64,000 nucleotides of DNA from Metellina segmentata (GCA_947359465.1 OX375877.1:76396698-76460697); one strand, 5' to 3'. Shown: positions 1 through 9,426, numbered from the stretch's first letter. Notes: generated by a model not told the origin, from the sequence alone. A program made the numbers and translations.

Positions 1-620
1 CACATGAAAACCTAGTTATAAACAAATTGCGTCATTATATTCCGCTGGTTGAATAGTTTGGGCTTTTTCCATTCACTGGGGTACAGTGGTGTTGTGTAAG
101 TATAGTTTTTGATATTTTTTTTTTTTTTTTATGAAGTGAAAAATCTAATAAAGGGAATTAGTGCCCATTGTATAACATTACTAGTTATGCTGAGAGTACT
201 GGATGAAGTATATTGGGAGTTTTCTCCTGGTAAGGTTAAGCTAAACGTGAAGGCCAGCCCATATTCCCAGCTGCTGAAGTTCAGGCAGACACAAGCTTTT
301 ATGATATATCTCACTAAAATGAAGCTGCAATTTTTCAGTTATGCCATAGACCAGTTTTTTCCATCTCATCAACCGTCGTACAAGGTAAACAGAAACACTC
401 TCAGGATTTAGGTATTATTTTAGTGAGGTTTATGATTGAAAAACCATATTTTTCCAAGCTCAATCAAACACTGTCAAGTAACTGGACACACATTCAAGAC
501 AAGTTTTATTGATACAGAAGAAATAAATACACCCAGTGAGAAATCAAGACTGTGTCGCTTACAACTTGCAGGTTGCTAGCACAATGCCCACCATTTGTTG
601 TCCCATGTCACCATGCGCTA
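1..620. other. No supported gene
   Basis: A+T-rich sequence with a T homopolymer near 113-130. The open frames here have low-complexity starts and no recognisable motif. I see no RNA gene or repeat. Confidence 0.5.
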
Positions 621-625
621 TTATA

Positions 626-1966
626 CAGAGTGTCCTAAAAGTTCCCGTACTAACTATTTGTGAATTTACTATACAAATACAACAAACTTAAAAACAATTG
701 TTTTTATGCAAATGGTGGAAAGCACTTTTAAAATAAGTAGGAAACAAATTTAAGCTTACTTTTATAACAAATGTTCAAAATGTCCGCCCTTTTCTTGAGG
801 CAAAGCTGAAGTCGTTTGCGCATATTTTTAGAAACCCGTTTCAAGATGCTGGGAGTGACTTCTTGTATACTTTGAGTAATGGCAATTTTCAGATCATCTA
901 TTGTTTAGGGATTATATTCAGAAATTTTGTTCCATAAATATCCCCACAGAAAAAAGTCAGGGATGCTCAGATCAGGGAAACGAGGTAGCCAAAGATTTCT
1001 TGATATGAGTCGATCGCTAAAAAAATCTTGAAGCATGCCTATGGTTTCATAACTTGTATGGCAGGTTGCACCGTCTTGTTGGAAACAAGAATCTCGTTCA
1101 TTCACTTCTAATAATGCAACAAATTATTGGATAAGTTCTATGTATGCAATGCCATCAACAATTTTGAAAAACAGAGGTCCAGCAATCCTTTTGCGTGATA
1201 CGGTCCACCAAACACCAATTTTTGAGAATGTAAAGGTTTTTGCATTAATGAATGGGGATTTGTCGTCGCCCAAATGCGGAAGTTTTGCGTGTTCACGTAA
1301 CCGCTTAAATAAAAATATTTTCATTTAAGAAAATTTGAGAAAAATATTTTGTCAAAAAAAAGTTGATATTGTTGCGATTAAATCTTCGTAACCATCGGCA
1401 ATAATAAAGCCGCTTCTCATTGACCGGTGGCTTTAGCTCTTGTAACATTTTTACATAAGCACGAAAATGAAAAGCTCTTAAAGCCTTGTGTCGATCTATG
1501 TGATGTGCCCATTTGTTCTGACAAACACCTCATGAATTGATGAGGATATTGCAATATCTTCTGCTGCGTTTCTTGCACAAAATCTGGTTTAACGACTTTC
1601 GGTCTTCTACTCTTTTGTTTGTCTTAAACCGAACTTATCTCACGAAATCACCGAACGAGTTGATATAGCGTATCTTTACTCATTTGAATATTTATGTTGG
1701 AAAAATTCTTTACATCTTTCATATGATTTACATTCAAAATAAGCCTCAAACAGCACTATTCTCTGAATGCGTAGCAAACTCATTTTGTAATGAAAAACAA
1801 AATGACATGGAACTTTATTATCACACAACTTGAGCCCGAAGAAAACCAAACGATAAATATTAAAGACTCGATAAAACTATAAGCAGACGATAAAATTCAA
1901 TAATTAAAAAAACCCACGAGTAATAAATTTTTTAAAGTTGGAGTACGGGAACTTTTAGGACCAGAT
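626..1966 (-). mobile_element. Degenerate mariner-like element
   Basis: The left end contains GTCCTAAAAGTTCCCGTACT (from about 631), and its inverse lies near 1941-1962, giving imperfect terminal inverted repeats. A TA precedes the left end at 624-625. The outermost bases of the two ends no longer match, so the right boundary is approximate. The interior carries minus-strand transposase fragments broken by stops and frameshifts, so the copy is old and inactive. The family (DDxD mariner superfamily) is inferred from the catalytic-domain fragments. Confidence 0.75.
902..1783 (-). pseudogene. Mariner-like transposase pseudogene
   Basis: Read on the minus strand. Near 905-1105 there is a stretch with QQDGATCHTS (second catalytic Asp) and PDLSIPDFFLWGYL (third catalytic Asp region), typical of mariner-superfamily DDxD transposases. 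The upstream block 1124-1324 matches the middle of such proteins (WWTVSRK, GP.FF). Farther upstream, up to about 1783, broken frames look like the N-terminal helix-turn-helix region. At least two frame breaks and an in-frame stop separate the blocks, so no full-length protein can be made. The fragments sit between degenerate inverted repeats in the expected orientation. What is seen is the motif set; the subfamily is not resolved. Confidence 0.7.
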
Positions 1967-2079
1967 TCAAAGTGATGGGGTTTGCCGTTTCTCAATGGAT
2001 TAGTCCGCTGCGCCAGCAAGGTTCGATTTCTTCCTTGGTGTATTTCTCTCTTCTGTGTCTCTAAGGGTCCGTGGTACCA

Positions 2080-2345
2080 CCCCCGGTTGGATTAGTAACG
2101 GATTAGCAATCGGAGAGCAGAGTCTTCGAAACGAATCGTCCCGACCTAAGATCGTCGTGTACGGAGGGATTGGTGCCGATTAAATCTGTACAAGTCTCAA
2201 ATATCCTCACGTTGGCGTGGTGTGGAAGTTTGGAGAATGGAGTGCCAGTTCGGGTGTTGTCCTCGGATCTTTCCTTTCAGGATTTATCCAGGACTGTCGG
2301 TTCTCTATCCGAAGATTTCAATCGACCTAGAATACCAGAACTCAA
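2080..2345 (+). repeat. Degenerate SINE body
   Basis: About 2200-2300 matches the body shared by the SINEs at 18.5, 51.0 and 61.8 kb: a block like CTCACGTTGG(C/G)(G/T)TGGTGTGGAAG, then the GTTGTCCTCGGATCTTTCC block, then a diverged tail. The upstream 120 bases may be a tRNA-like head but lack a clean B box. The open frames through here are incidental. From 2346 to 2928 I see only A+T-rich sequence with no supported feature. Confidence 0.5.
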
Positions 2346-2930
2346 AGCTGGTACAATTTTTCACAGGCCATAGTCCATTTCTGGCATATCTAGAACGTTT
2401 TCATCTTAGAACAAGTGCGCTGTGCATCTGCGACCGAGAAGGTGATCTTGACTTTGATCTGACAAGTCCGTGGTATTTGGTGAAACCTTCTTTTCAAACT
2501 ACTCCCATTGGTGCCAATGTACTGCCAAGAACAGACACAGCCACCACAAAATTCTTAAAGTGATGGAATTTCTCTGTTACAACATTGATTACATCCATTA
2601 AAGCTGAGAAGTTGGAAGTTCTCAAAATAAACTTGCTTTTCTTTCGAAAGTAGTATTTGTCATTTTGTCTGTCTTTAAACGTTCTGATTTTAGGATTTTC
2701 TTACATTTTTTCTCTCCTGAATACGATTTCCTGTTTTTAGTATGGTTTTTGTTTATTATACATAAGTTTTTTGTTTTTATTCTCACTTTGTTCTGTGTCA
2801 ATTTTCACATTATGTCATCTTTTTCTTTTGTCATTATGTATTTTTGTGCTTACATTTTTTCCCCTTCACTTGCACTTCCTTTTTTGGTGAACTCAAATGT
2901 CTTATATGTATTATGCTGTAATGTTTTATA

Positions 2931-4433
2931 CAGGGTGGTCCCGAATTCATGGTACAAACTTTAATGGTAGGTACAGGACATTGTAACAATGATTTATTGT
3001 ATAGGAATGTATAGTCGCAAGTGACGCGGTGAGGCGTAAACAGGGGAAATAAAAGGAAAGAGAAATGGAGTGATCGGTTGGTATCATTGCCGGTAGAGGG
3101 CAGTAGATGTCTAGCCGCTGTTGAACATGATGCATCGCAGTAGGGAAAAGCGCCATTCACAATTGTGCTGCCGTAGACGATGGGTGACTTTACGTATGCA
3201 GAAAAAGCAGACATGCATTACATGTACGGCCGTGCAAATGGTAACGGCAGAGCTGCGTTACGAATGTATCGCGCGGAGTATCCTGATCGACGAATGCCGG
3301 ATCATAGAATTTTTCAACGGTTACATCGTCAACTTTGTGAAACAGGTGCGTTCGACGTCAACAGACATGGCGCTGGTCGAGTAAGAGCTGTACGCACTCC
3401 AAGGCTGGAAGAAAGCATCTTGAACATTGTGGCTGATAGACCCGAGTCAAGCACAAGAACTGTTGCGCGTGACGTAGGTGTGAGTCATCAGACTGTATGC
3501 AGAGTGTTAAACGAAAATCGCTTACACCCCTTCCATTTTCAGAAAGTACAAGCATTGAATCCAGCAGATTATCCTCGCCGCGTGAACTTCTGCCTGTGGG
3601 TGATGCAGCAATGTTCGTTGCAGCCGGATTTCGTAGATTATGTGCTATTTACAGATGAAGCGACATTTTCACGCGAGGGTGTCTTTAATGCGCACAATTC
3701 CCATGTGTGGGCAACCGATAATCCACATGCAACGCGTCGACATGCGTTTCAACAACGTTTCAGTATTAATGTGTGGGCTGGTATTGTGAACGACTTTTTG
3801 ATTGGCCCATACTTACTACCCACGCGGCTCACTGGCGGAAGCTATCTTATTTTTCTGAAAGAAGTGTTACCACAACTGCTGCATGATGTTCCGATCGCCA
3901 TTCGTAACCGCATGTGGTTTCAGCACGATGGGGCGCCAGCACACTTCAGCATTGATGTACGGAATTACCTGAATGCCACGTTTGGTACTCGATGGATTGG
4001 GCGTGGTGGACCAGTCCCTTGGCCACCCCGATCTCCCGATTTATCGAGCCTCGATTACTTTTTATGGGGACATCTAAAGCATCTTGTTTATGAGACTCCA
4101 GTTGACTCAGATGAGGATCTCGTCGCTCGCTTATCTGTAGCTGCTGCAGGTGTGCGTGAAATACCAGGCATCTTTGAACGTGTACGCCAATCGCTCCACC
4201 GACGCTGTCAAGCATGTATCGATACTGGTGGACGCAATTTTGAACAATTACTGTAAACATGACACTTGTCAACAACGCTTTCAATAAAATCTTTGTTTTT
4301 CCTTTCGGCCGTTATTTCCCCTGTTTTCGCCTCACCGCGTCACTTGCGACTATACATTCCTATACAATAAATCATTGTTACAATGTCCTGTACCTACCAT
4401 TAAAGTTTGTACCATGAATTCGGGACCACCCTG
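2931..4433 (+). mobile_element. Complete mariner element, DD41D (rosa-like)
   Basis: A 1503-bp element with ~121-bp terminal inverted repeats (2931-3051 and 4313-4433) that differ at about one position and begin CAGGGTGGTCCCGAATTCAT. It is flanked by TA at 2929-2930 and 4434-4435, the expected target duplication. It holds one uninterrupted transposase frame and an AATAAA signal at 4283-4288, 27 bases after the stop. Near-identical ends plus an intact frame indicate a young, possibly mobile copy. A sibling with a large internal deletion lies at 19114-19843. Confidence 0.95.
3180..4256 (+). CDS. Mariner transposase, DD41D (rosa-like)
   Basis: A 358-residue protein that would bind the element's inverted repeats and cut and join DNA in the nucleus. 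Residues ~1-120 form the paired helix-turn-helix DNA-binding region (MYRAEYPDRRMP and the second HTH RDVGVSHQTVCRVLNE). The catalytic triad is visible: Asp159 in LFTDEATF, Asp250 in FQHDGAPAHF and Asp292 in SSLDYFLWG. There are 41 residues between the second and third Asp, so this is a DD41D enzyme like the rosa mariners, not the DD34D mauritiana type. Length matches the family (~345-360). The ATG at 3180 is the first in frame and gives a normal N terminus. There are no internal stops, so it may be functional. It could also mobilise the deleted copy at 19.1 kb, whose ends are the same. Confidence 0.93.
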   Translation: MGDFTYAEKADMHYMYGRANGNGRAALRMYRAEYPDRRMPDHRIFQRLHRQLCETGAFDVNRHGAGRVRAVRTPRLEESILNIVADRPESSTRTVARDVGVSHQTVCRVLNENRLHPFHFQKVQALNPADYPRRVNFCLWVMQQCSLQPDFVDYVLFTDEATFSREGVFNAHNSHVWATDNPHATRRHAFQQRFSINVWAGIVNDFLIGPYLLPTRLTGGSYLIFLKEVLPQLLHDVPIAIRNRMWFQHDGAPAHFSIDVRNYLNATFGTRWIGRGGPVPWPPRSPDLSSLDYFLWGHLKHLVYETPVDSDEDLVARLSVAAAGVREIPGIFERVRQSLHRRCQACIDTGGRNFEQLL

Positions 4434-4435
4434 TA

Positions 4436-5386
4436 TGTATGATTTCTCAGCTCTCCCTTATCCTCGAATCTCCTCCTTAAGGAGGACTATACAGCTGAAA
4501 ACCACACAGGTGAAACAGTGTCCACCATCGGCGTCGAATCTAATAGCTCATTTGTTGCTTAGGTGCGATATAAATTCAGCAATCTCTGTGTCTGTAAAGT
4601 TTCATTGTGTGTAAATGTCTATTGCTTGATGGTGTCTATCTTGGGTTTGGAGCAGTTTGACCAAATGTGGCCCTTAAGTAAGCATAGGCTCAACTTCAAA
4701 ACCAACGAACTAAGTCTGATGTTCCAACATTTGAAGAACTTCCCTTGCCGAGATTCCATGGGATTTCTTGGATCATTGCGTTAAATCACGTTAGATGATA
4801 CTCAGTACGAGGTTGATGGTCAACCTATTCGGATGTAGTCAAACACGTTCGATCGTCCAGATTCTTGAACAGAGTCCGTTCACAATAACCTGACTACTGA
4901 ACGCTGCTCCTCAACTGTGCAATCAACGAGTGGAACGTCTATTTTTACTTGGTAATTACACAGCTGATACTACCGCACCGAATGATGCACGATCAAACTT
5001 ATCTTTGAAATGTTCATAGAAGTAACATCCAAATTATATCTATCTGTTATAATTGTCATAAATACCAAAATTGCCTTTACTTTTGACTGACCCACATTGA
5101 GTTGTCAACACTAAAACACTTTAACCTTCTTGGGGGTTCACATGTTTGCATCTATTCTATGGTCTTGCCTGCAGAACGTCTAACCAATTGTTACCTTTTC
5201 GTCAAACTGTATGATATTTCCTAGGATTCTTAGTTTGAATTGTAGCGGTTATATAGTCACTGTGGAGGGAAAGCTATTGAAAACTATGTTTCATGACAAG
5301 TAAAACCCGCTAAATCATAAAACCTAGTTCTGAGAAAACGAAGGGCGGAGGAGAGTTCTACTCACTAAGAGTTTTTCAAAAGGAAA
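4436..5386. other. No supported gene
   Basis: Intervening DNA between the mariner and the Tc1/Polinton composite. Short open frames lack family motifs and I see no repeat shared with the rest of the window. Confidence 0.5.
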
Positions 5387-5418
5387 TACACAGTCCAGTC
5401 ACATTAATGTGACCACCA

Positions 5419-5424
5419 CCTACT
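5419..5424. repeat. Polinton target-site duplication, left
   Basis: CCTACT immediately precedes the first base of the left inverted repeat and is repeated exactly at 16077-16082. Six-base duplications are the known signature of Polinton integration. Confidence 0.95.
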
Positions 5425-5775
5425 AGTAGTATTACACTGCTAACAACTGGCTCACTTGCAAAACCTGCTAACAACTGGCTCACTTGCAAAACATGCTAAC
5501 AACTGGCTCACTTGCAAAACCTGCTAACAACTGGCTCACTTGCAAACCCTGCTAACAACTGGCTCACTCGCTTGACATGTTAGTGCCTAACTTACAGTTC
5601 GACATGTTGATGGTATTATTGTTTGGCTCACACACACGCGTAAAGTGTGTTATTGTTTGACTCATGTGAAAGTGTGTATGCGACAACATGCGAGTATTAG
5701 ATGAGAAAAATTGTTAACACTGTGTTAATAGCCCTCCCCTGTTTGCGAGTCGAAAGAGCGTAAACCATCCCTTAG
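5425..5775 (+). repeat. Left Polinton inverted repeat (351 bp)
   Basis: Starts AGTAGTATTACACT. Then come five 28-bp direct repeats of GCTAACAACTGGCTCACTTG followed by eight variable bases (5439-5578). After these is a unique part with two TTATTGTTTG(G/A)CTCA motifs and a palindrome TTAACAC-T-GTGTTAA at 5714-5728. It pairs with 15648-16076. The length difference (351 against 429) is fully explained by three fewer 28-bp units (84 bp) and a 6-bp longer CACACA stretch on the left. Confidence 0.95.
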
Positions 5776-6609
5776 AGCAAAGGTGAATAATAATTGTAAG
5801 TAGTATATGTTGTTGACACCTGGACTAAATGGTCTGTCGCTAAAAATGTTGTTGACACCTAGACTAAACATCATGTCGATAGAAAAAGTGTTTACACCTA
5901 GACTAAATATCGTGTGGATAGAAAAAGTGCTGACACAAAAAAGTATGTTTCTCCGTTTATTGAGTGTTAAATGTACTAGGAATTGAAGGACTGTTGTGAG
6001 AGGAATTTCGTTTGATCATTAGATTTATACACCACCCATTGGTAGATATTCATGGTCGAGTGCTTTAGATGAACAAACACTCGAGCATGAGTATCTTTTA
6101 CAGTCTCAAGTTCAAGTCTGCATAAATCCTAATTTTATCTTAATTTTTAGCTTTTAGAATTTTTCTATAGGTGTCAGCATGAACATCATTGTGATACTAC
6201 AATTTGTAAAAATACTCCAGAGTTCTTATTTTGCGAAAAGTAGTTACACTATGAATGACTCTAAGATATTTTCAGAGTTCGATGTTTTGGTTTGTAATGA
6301 TATAAAAGTTGTACATATTATTTTACATATTAATGAAAGAACAAAAGAAACATACATATTTCCGCTTACAATTCTTTATTTAAGCATTTGAAAATATAAG
6401 TATACAAATAAAAGTAAAAAAACTTTCGAATATGTATCATACAAAATGCTCCATGGACATACATATCATTTTACATACATATCAATCTACTGAAACATTT
6501 AGACAAAACACAATTTTGAAAACATTCTTTATTTCAAACAAAAACCAGTGATGAGTACATTTTTTTACCTTACACTTTCAAAAATCGAAAAGCTCGCAGG
6601 CTTTTTGTT
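5776..6609. other. Left non-coding region of the Polinton, with subterminal repeats
   Basis: From 5814 to 5937 a motif of about 40 bp, GTTGACACCTGGACTAAAT followed by TATCGTGTGGATAGAAAAAG, is repeated roughly three times. An inverted copy of this block lies internally at 14315-14395. The remainder is A+T-rich without a supported gene; a 70-codon plus-strand frame at 6179-6391 has no recognisable motif and opposes the gene direction. Confidence 0.75.
6528..6533 (-). promoter_or_regulatory. Candidate polyadenylation signal for the minus-strand gene block
   Basis: TTTATT on the plus strand is AATAAA on the minus strand, 77 bases beyond the stop of the last Polinton gene. The position fits a shared 3' end. 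The motif is short in A+T-rich DNA, so chance is possible. Confidence 0.3.
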
Positions 6610-7032
6610 TTACATTTTTAACAAGTTAACAAATTCATCCTCATTTAAAATTTGAAAGTAACCATACTTGAGGATGCAGTTTGGAAAGTTCATTTCTATC
6701 TGGCAAATACAATCACTCGTGGCTTCAATACATTGTAGAATATTTGAGTACAAAATGAGTCCACTTCCATACAGGGAGAGTTTTTTATTTGGAGACATGC
6801 GATGTAGATGACACACTCCAAATCTATGTTCTTTGTCATCCTCATGGACCAAATTCACTATGTCTTCATTAGTGAGTATTTTAAAATAGCGTACATTTTT
6901 TTTGTTTTCTTGATTTAGTCCTAGAGATGCCAATACACTTTGGACACAATCGAACACACTATTGTACAATTCGTAGTGAATATAATCATATGTTTTCTCT
7001 GAGCTTTGAACGAGATATCCATACCGTTCCAT
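6610..7032 (-). CDS. Polinton accessory protein B, two-module, unrecognised
   Basis: A 140-residue protein of unknown function. It is a paralogue of the upstream neighbour at 7134-7571: both begin MERYGY. Each protein also seems to contain the same module twice. In this one the module marks are RYGY (3-6), L-Y-x-x-V-F-D-C (22-29) and RYFKIL (48-53), then RFGV (70-73), LYSNILQC (94-101) and YGYFQIL (123-129). There is no signal peptide, membrane segment or known catalytic motif. I chose the ATG at 7032 because it aligns with the paralogue's start; an upstream TTG-initiated extension is unlikely. It is the last gene of the block, 101 bases after its paralogue. Its place beside capsid and protease genes suggests an accessory or virion role, but that is inference. 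Confidence 0.75.
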   Translation of the reverse strand: MERYGYLVQSSEKTYDYIHYELYNSVFDCVQSVLASLGLNQENKKNVRYFKILTNEDIVNLVHEDDKEHRFGVCHLHRMSPNKKLSLYGSGLILYSNILQCIEATSDCICQIEMNFPNCILKYGYFQILNEDEFVNLLKM

Positions 7033-7133
7033 GTTGGAATTCAAATGATGAATTTCCTACTAGAGTACATACTTATAGTTCGTAAAGTTAGAAACGTGTA
7101 CTGACACGATTCTCTCCATTTTACGAGCCTGTA

Positions 7134-7571
7134 TTAAGCTCTCTCCATACAGTGGGGGAAGTGAAGCTCTTTCATGAGTTCGTCACTGTCAAAAATTTTG
7201 TAATATCCAATTTTTACTTTCAGATTGGATATACAAGGAACTTCCAAACCATAAGCTTTCGCACTGATAATGCAATCCAGTAAGTTAGAAAACAAAATAT
7301 CTGATGCAGTTTCAAGTATCATATGTTGCTCCGAATCACAGGGTTGATACAAGTACATGTATCCATATCTACAACTAATTGGATCTCTGTGCATTAATTT
7401 GATCGTTTCTGAATTTTCTAAGATTTGAAAATACACGAGCAGTTCATCTTTGTCGATCTTTTGAAGTATCCCACTTTTTACACAATGTACGATATCATCA
7501 AATAATACTTTATTTGCACTTTTAACCTTTTTATCGCATGCATTCAGAATGATATAACCATATCGCTCCAT
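7134..7571 (-). CDS. Polinton accessory protein A, two-module, unrecognised
   Basis: A 145-residue protein of unknown function, paralogous to 6610-7032. Two similar halves can be seen. The first has RYGY (3-6), LFDDIVHC (23-30) and YFQILENSE (47-55). The second has RYGY (68-71), LFSNLLDC (93-100) and YYKIFDSDE (123-131). This gives the consensus RYG(Y/V) ... L(F/Y)xx(I/V/L)xxC ... Y(F/Y)(K/Q)I(L/F), present four times across the two genes. It starts at an ATG 56 bases after the protease stop, consistent with the packed gene block. I know no family with this pattern. A duplicated, internally repeated small gene at the edge of the block could be a host-interaction gene, but nothing in the sequence proves that. 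Confidence 0.75.
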   Translation of the reverse strand: MERYGYIILNACDKKVKSANKVLFDDIVHCVKSGILQKIDKDELLVYFQILENSETIKLMHRDPISCRYGYMYLYQPCDSEQHMILETASDILFSNLLDCIISAKAYGLEVPCISNLKVKIGYYKIFDSDELMKELHFPHCMERA

Positions 7572-7627
7572 GGTGAGCTGTTGAATAACTTTATTCGTGA
7601 TGCGATAGTGTATTTATTACTACTAGT

Positions 7628-8140
7628 TCATTCGTGTAGATTCTTTGATGCGTTACGAAGAGGTTGACAATATTGATTATAAGACAGTTCTGGTGCGCTA
7701 CCAATTTTGAACCATTGATGGGCAAAACTTTGAACGATTCGTTCGTTTTCACATACATCTGTAACTCGTAGTTTGTCAATGGATAACCCTCTCGTGATAT
7801 GCCATAAGAAATAGAGGCAAAATAGTCCACATGATCTGGTTTTAAAATGTTGCAACGTTTGTCTATTCCACTCAAGTTGAGTTGAATTTTTGACTAAGAA
7901 GGATTTGATATTGCGACCGGGTGGTGTGCCATAAGAGCAAAAGAATGTGCAGTATCCTTTTTCATCAAAGTACATAGCTTGCCAGTGTTGTCCTTCACAA
8001 TGTGCAGGATCGGTGTTCACGATGAAGGAACGATAACGCTTTCTTTTTGAAGGAAGCATATCACTTGCGAATACACCTCCGAAAGTAGTTCTGATCTTAT
8101 GATCGCTATACGCAAGTCTAGTCAACATTGAGGTGTCCAT
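7628..8140 (-). CDS. PRO: Adenain-like cysteine protease (Polinton PRO)
   Basis: A 170-residue cysteine protease of the adenovirus-protease (C5) type, expected to cleave capsid precursors during virion maturation. Visible motifs are FGGVFASDMLP (20-30, substrate-binding loop), His52 in GQHWQAMYFD, the oxyanion Gln97, and nucleophile Cys104 in SCGLFC; Gln and Cys are seven residues apart, as in adenain. The third, acidic triad member normally lies in the motif before SYG; here the aligned residue is Cys68 (TFFCSYG), an unusual substitution. The ATG at 8140 follows the capsid stop by four bases; a longer frame uses a TTG inside the capsid gene and is less likely. Potential targets include the LRGG/G site in the core protein next door. 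Activity is uncertain because of the missing acid. Confidence 0.88.
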   Translation of the reverse strand: MDTSMLTRLAYSDHKIRTTFGGVFASDMLPSKRKRYRSFIVNTDPAHCEGQHWQAMYFDEKGYCTFFCSYGTPPGRNIKSFLVKNSTQLEWNRQTLQHFKTRSCGLFCLYFLWHITRGLSIDKLRVTDVCENERIVQSFAHQWFKIGSAPELSYNQYCQPLRNASKNLHE

Positions 8141-8144
8141 GATT

Positions 8145-9422
8145 TTAATAGTCAGTAAAGATGTTTCTGCTTTTATCAATTTCTATAAGAGCTTGCATTT
8201 CCATATATGCTATCAATGTAACCGTTTCGTCGAGATCTGTCTCAAACTTCAGATGAATCGATAGATCACCACTTCGAGTTACGTTTGCAAATGGATCGCT
8301 AGCAGAATAGTCTTGAGTGAGATCGAATACGTAAAAACATAAATTATGTTTATACTCGTTGAATGTTATGTTTGTGTCATGTTTACCAAGATCTGTAAAC
8401 AAACTTAAATAATTTCGAGCATAAAGATTTTTTGCATAGCTTGGTGCATAAGCGGTGGCCGGGATCTGTACACCGTTCTCTGTCAGAGAAATATGGTTCA
8501 GGTTATAATTCTTAAAATTAAAAGGATTCTTTTTAAAATCACCGTTAAATGCAGAATTAGATATCATAGTCAAAATGATTCGACTGGGAAGTGCACCGTT
8601 GATTGCATTTGGTATCGTAATACTTTTTAGTCCCGAGCTAAGCGTGAATGTTTTCATTTCAATTCTTGTAAATGGCATTTGAATGAGAGAATGTTCCAAC
8701 GCTTTCTCATGTCCAATAAGTATTGAACTCGATACTTCACACCGTCTCACAAAGAGACTTATGTTTTCAATATTAAGGCAGTATTCACCGTTATTTGTCA
8801 ATAGGCTGAATGCATGTTTCGCTTTTTCTAACTTGATGCGTATCGGCACACCGTTTATTAATAATTTGGATTGACTACCTAAATCCAAATGAAGCGCACC
8901 ATACATATCAAAGAGGGTTCCGTTCTTAGTGCGATTCCATCTTTGCTTCAATCCTTTGTTTCCCCCCGCTGCAATATCCAAATCATCATACTTCTCAGCG
9001 GTATCTTTATGAAACATTGCACCACTCAGCAAATTCTTTTGAGAGGATTCTGGATGAAACAATATGCTTTGAATATATGCTTTGTAGGCATAATTGTTTT
9101 CTGAGGAAATTTGTCTATCATTAAAGGAGACATGGCATTCAGAGAACATAGTATTTAAAAGATAATTGATAGGCCCGCATTGATCGGCAGCAACAAATGC
9201 ACTACCATCTGCTTTTACAATCTTTGCTTGAACATTGAGGAAAACATGGGAAAGATCAAAATATGATTCACCTAATCCAGATATGGCAAATTCAATTGTA
9301 TTGCTGTCCGAAATGGATGCTACAGGATGAACTTCTATGAACGTCGACCGGTCAATTGCTAGCTGAATTCGTGATGTTTCGAACAAATCTAGTTCACTTT
9401 TTGTGCAATAACAGTTTTCCAT
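8145..9422 (-). CDS. MCP: Major capsid protein, double jelly-roll (Polinton)
   Basis: A 425-residue protein matching the Polinton major capsid family, which is often annotated in invertebrate genomes as an F54H12.2-like protein. In that family two jelly-roll domains per chain form the pseudo-hexagonal capsomers of an icosahedral shell. The conserved N-terminal pattern is visible: IEFAISGLGESYFDLSHVFL (45-64), then MFSECHVSFNDRQIS with a following YAYKAYI, then IPIRIKLE-type strands in the middle. Length fits the shorter family members. No stops or frameshifts interrupt it. It starts at an ATG four bases after the core-protein stop and ends four bases before the protease start. That neighbourhood (core, capsid, protease) is the usual Polinton morphogenesis cluster. 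Jelly-roll structure is family knowledge, not something read directly here. Confidence 0.88.
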   Translation of the reverse strand: MENCYCTKSELDLFETSRIQLAIDRSTFIEVHPVASISDSNTIEFAISGLGESYFDLSHVFLNVQAKIVKADGSAFVAADQCGPINYLLNTMFSECHVSFNDRQISSENNYAYKAYIQSILFHPESSQKNLLSGAMFHKDTAEKYDDLDIAAGGNKGLKQRWNRTKNGTLFDMYGALHLDLGSQSKLLINGVPIRIKLEKAKHAFSLLTNNGEYCLNIENISLFVRRCEVSSSILIGHEKALEHSLIQMPFTRIEMKTFTLSSGLKSITIPNAINGALPSRIILTMISNSAFNGDFKKNPFNFKNYNLNHISLTENGVQIPATAYAPSYAKNLYARNYLSLFTDLGKHDTNITFNEYKHNLCFYVFDLTQDYSASDPFANVTRSGDLSIHLKFETDLDETVTLIAYMEMQALIEIDKSRNIFTDY

Positions 9423-9426
9423 TTTC

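Noticed and set aside
5439..5578. Regular 28-bp repeats resembling a CRISPR array
   Set aside because: Units are contiguous without unique spacers, and they occur as inverted partners at both ends of a Polinton in an animal genome.
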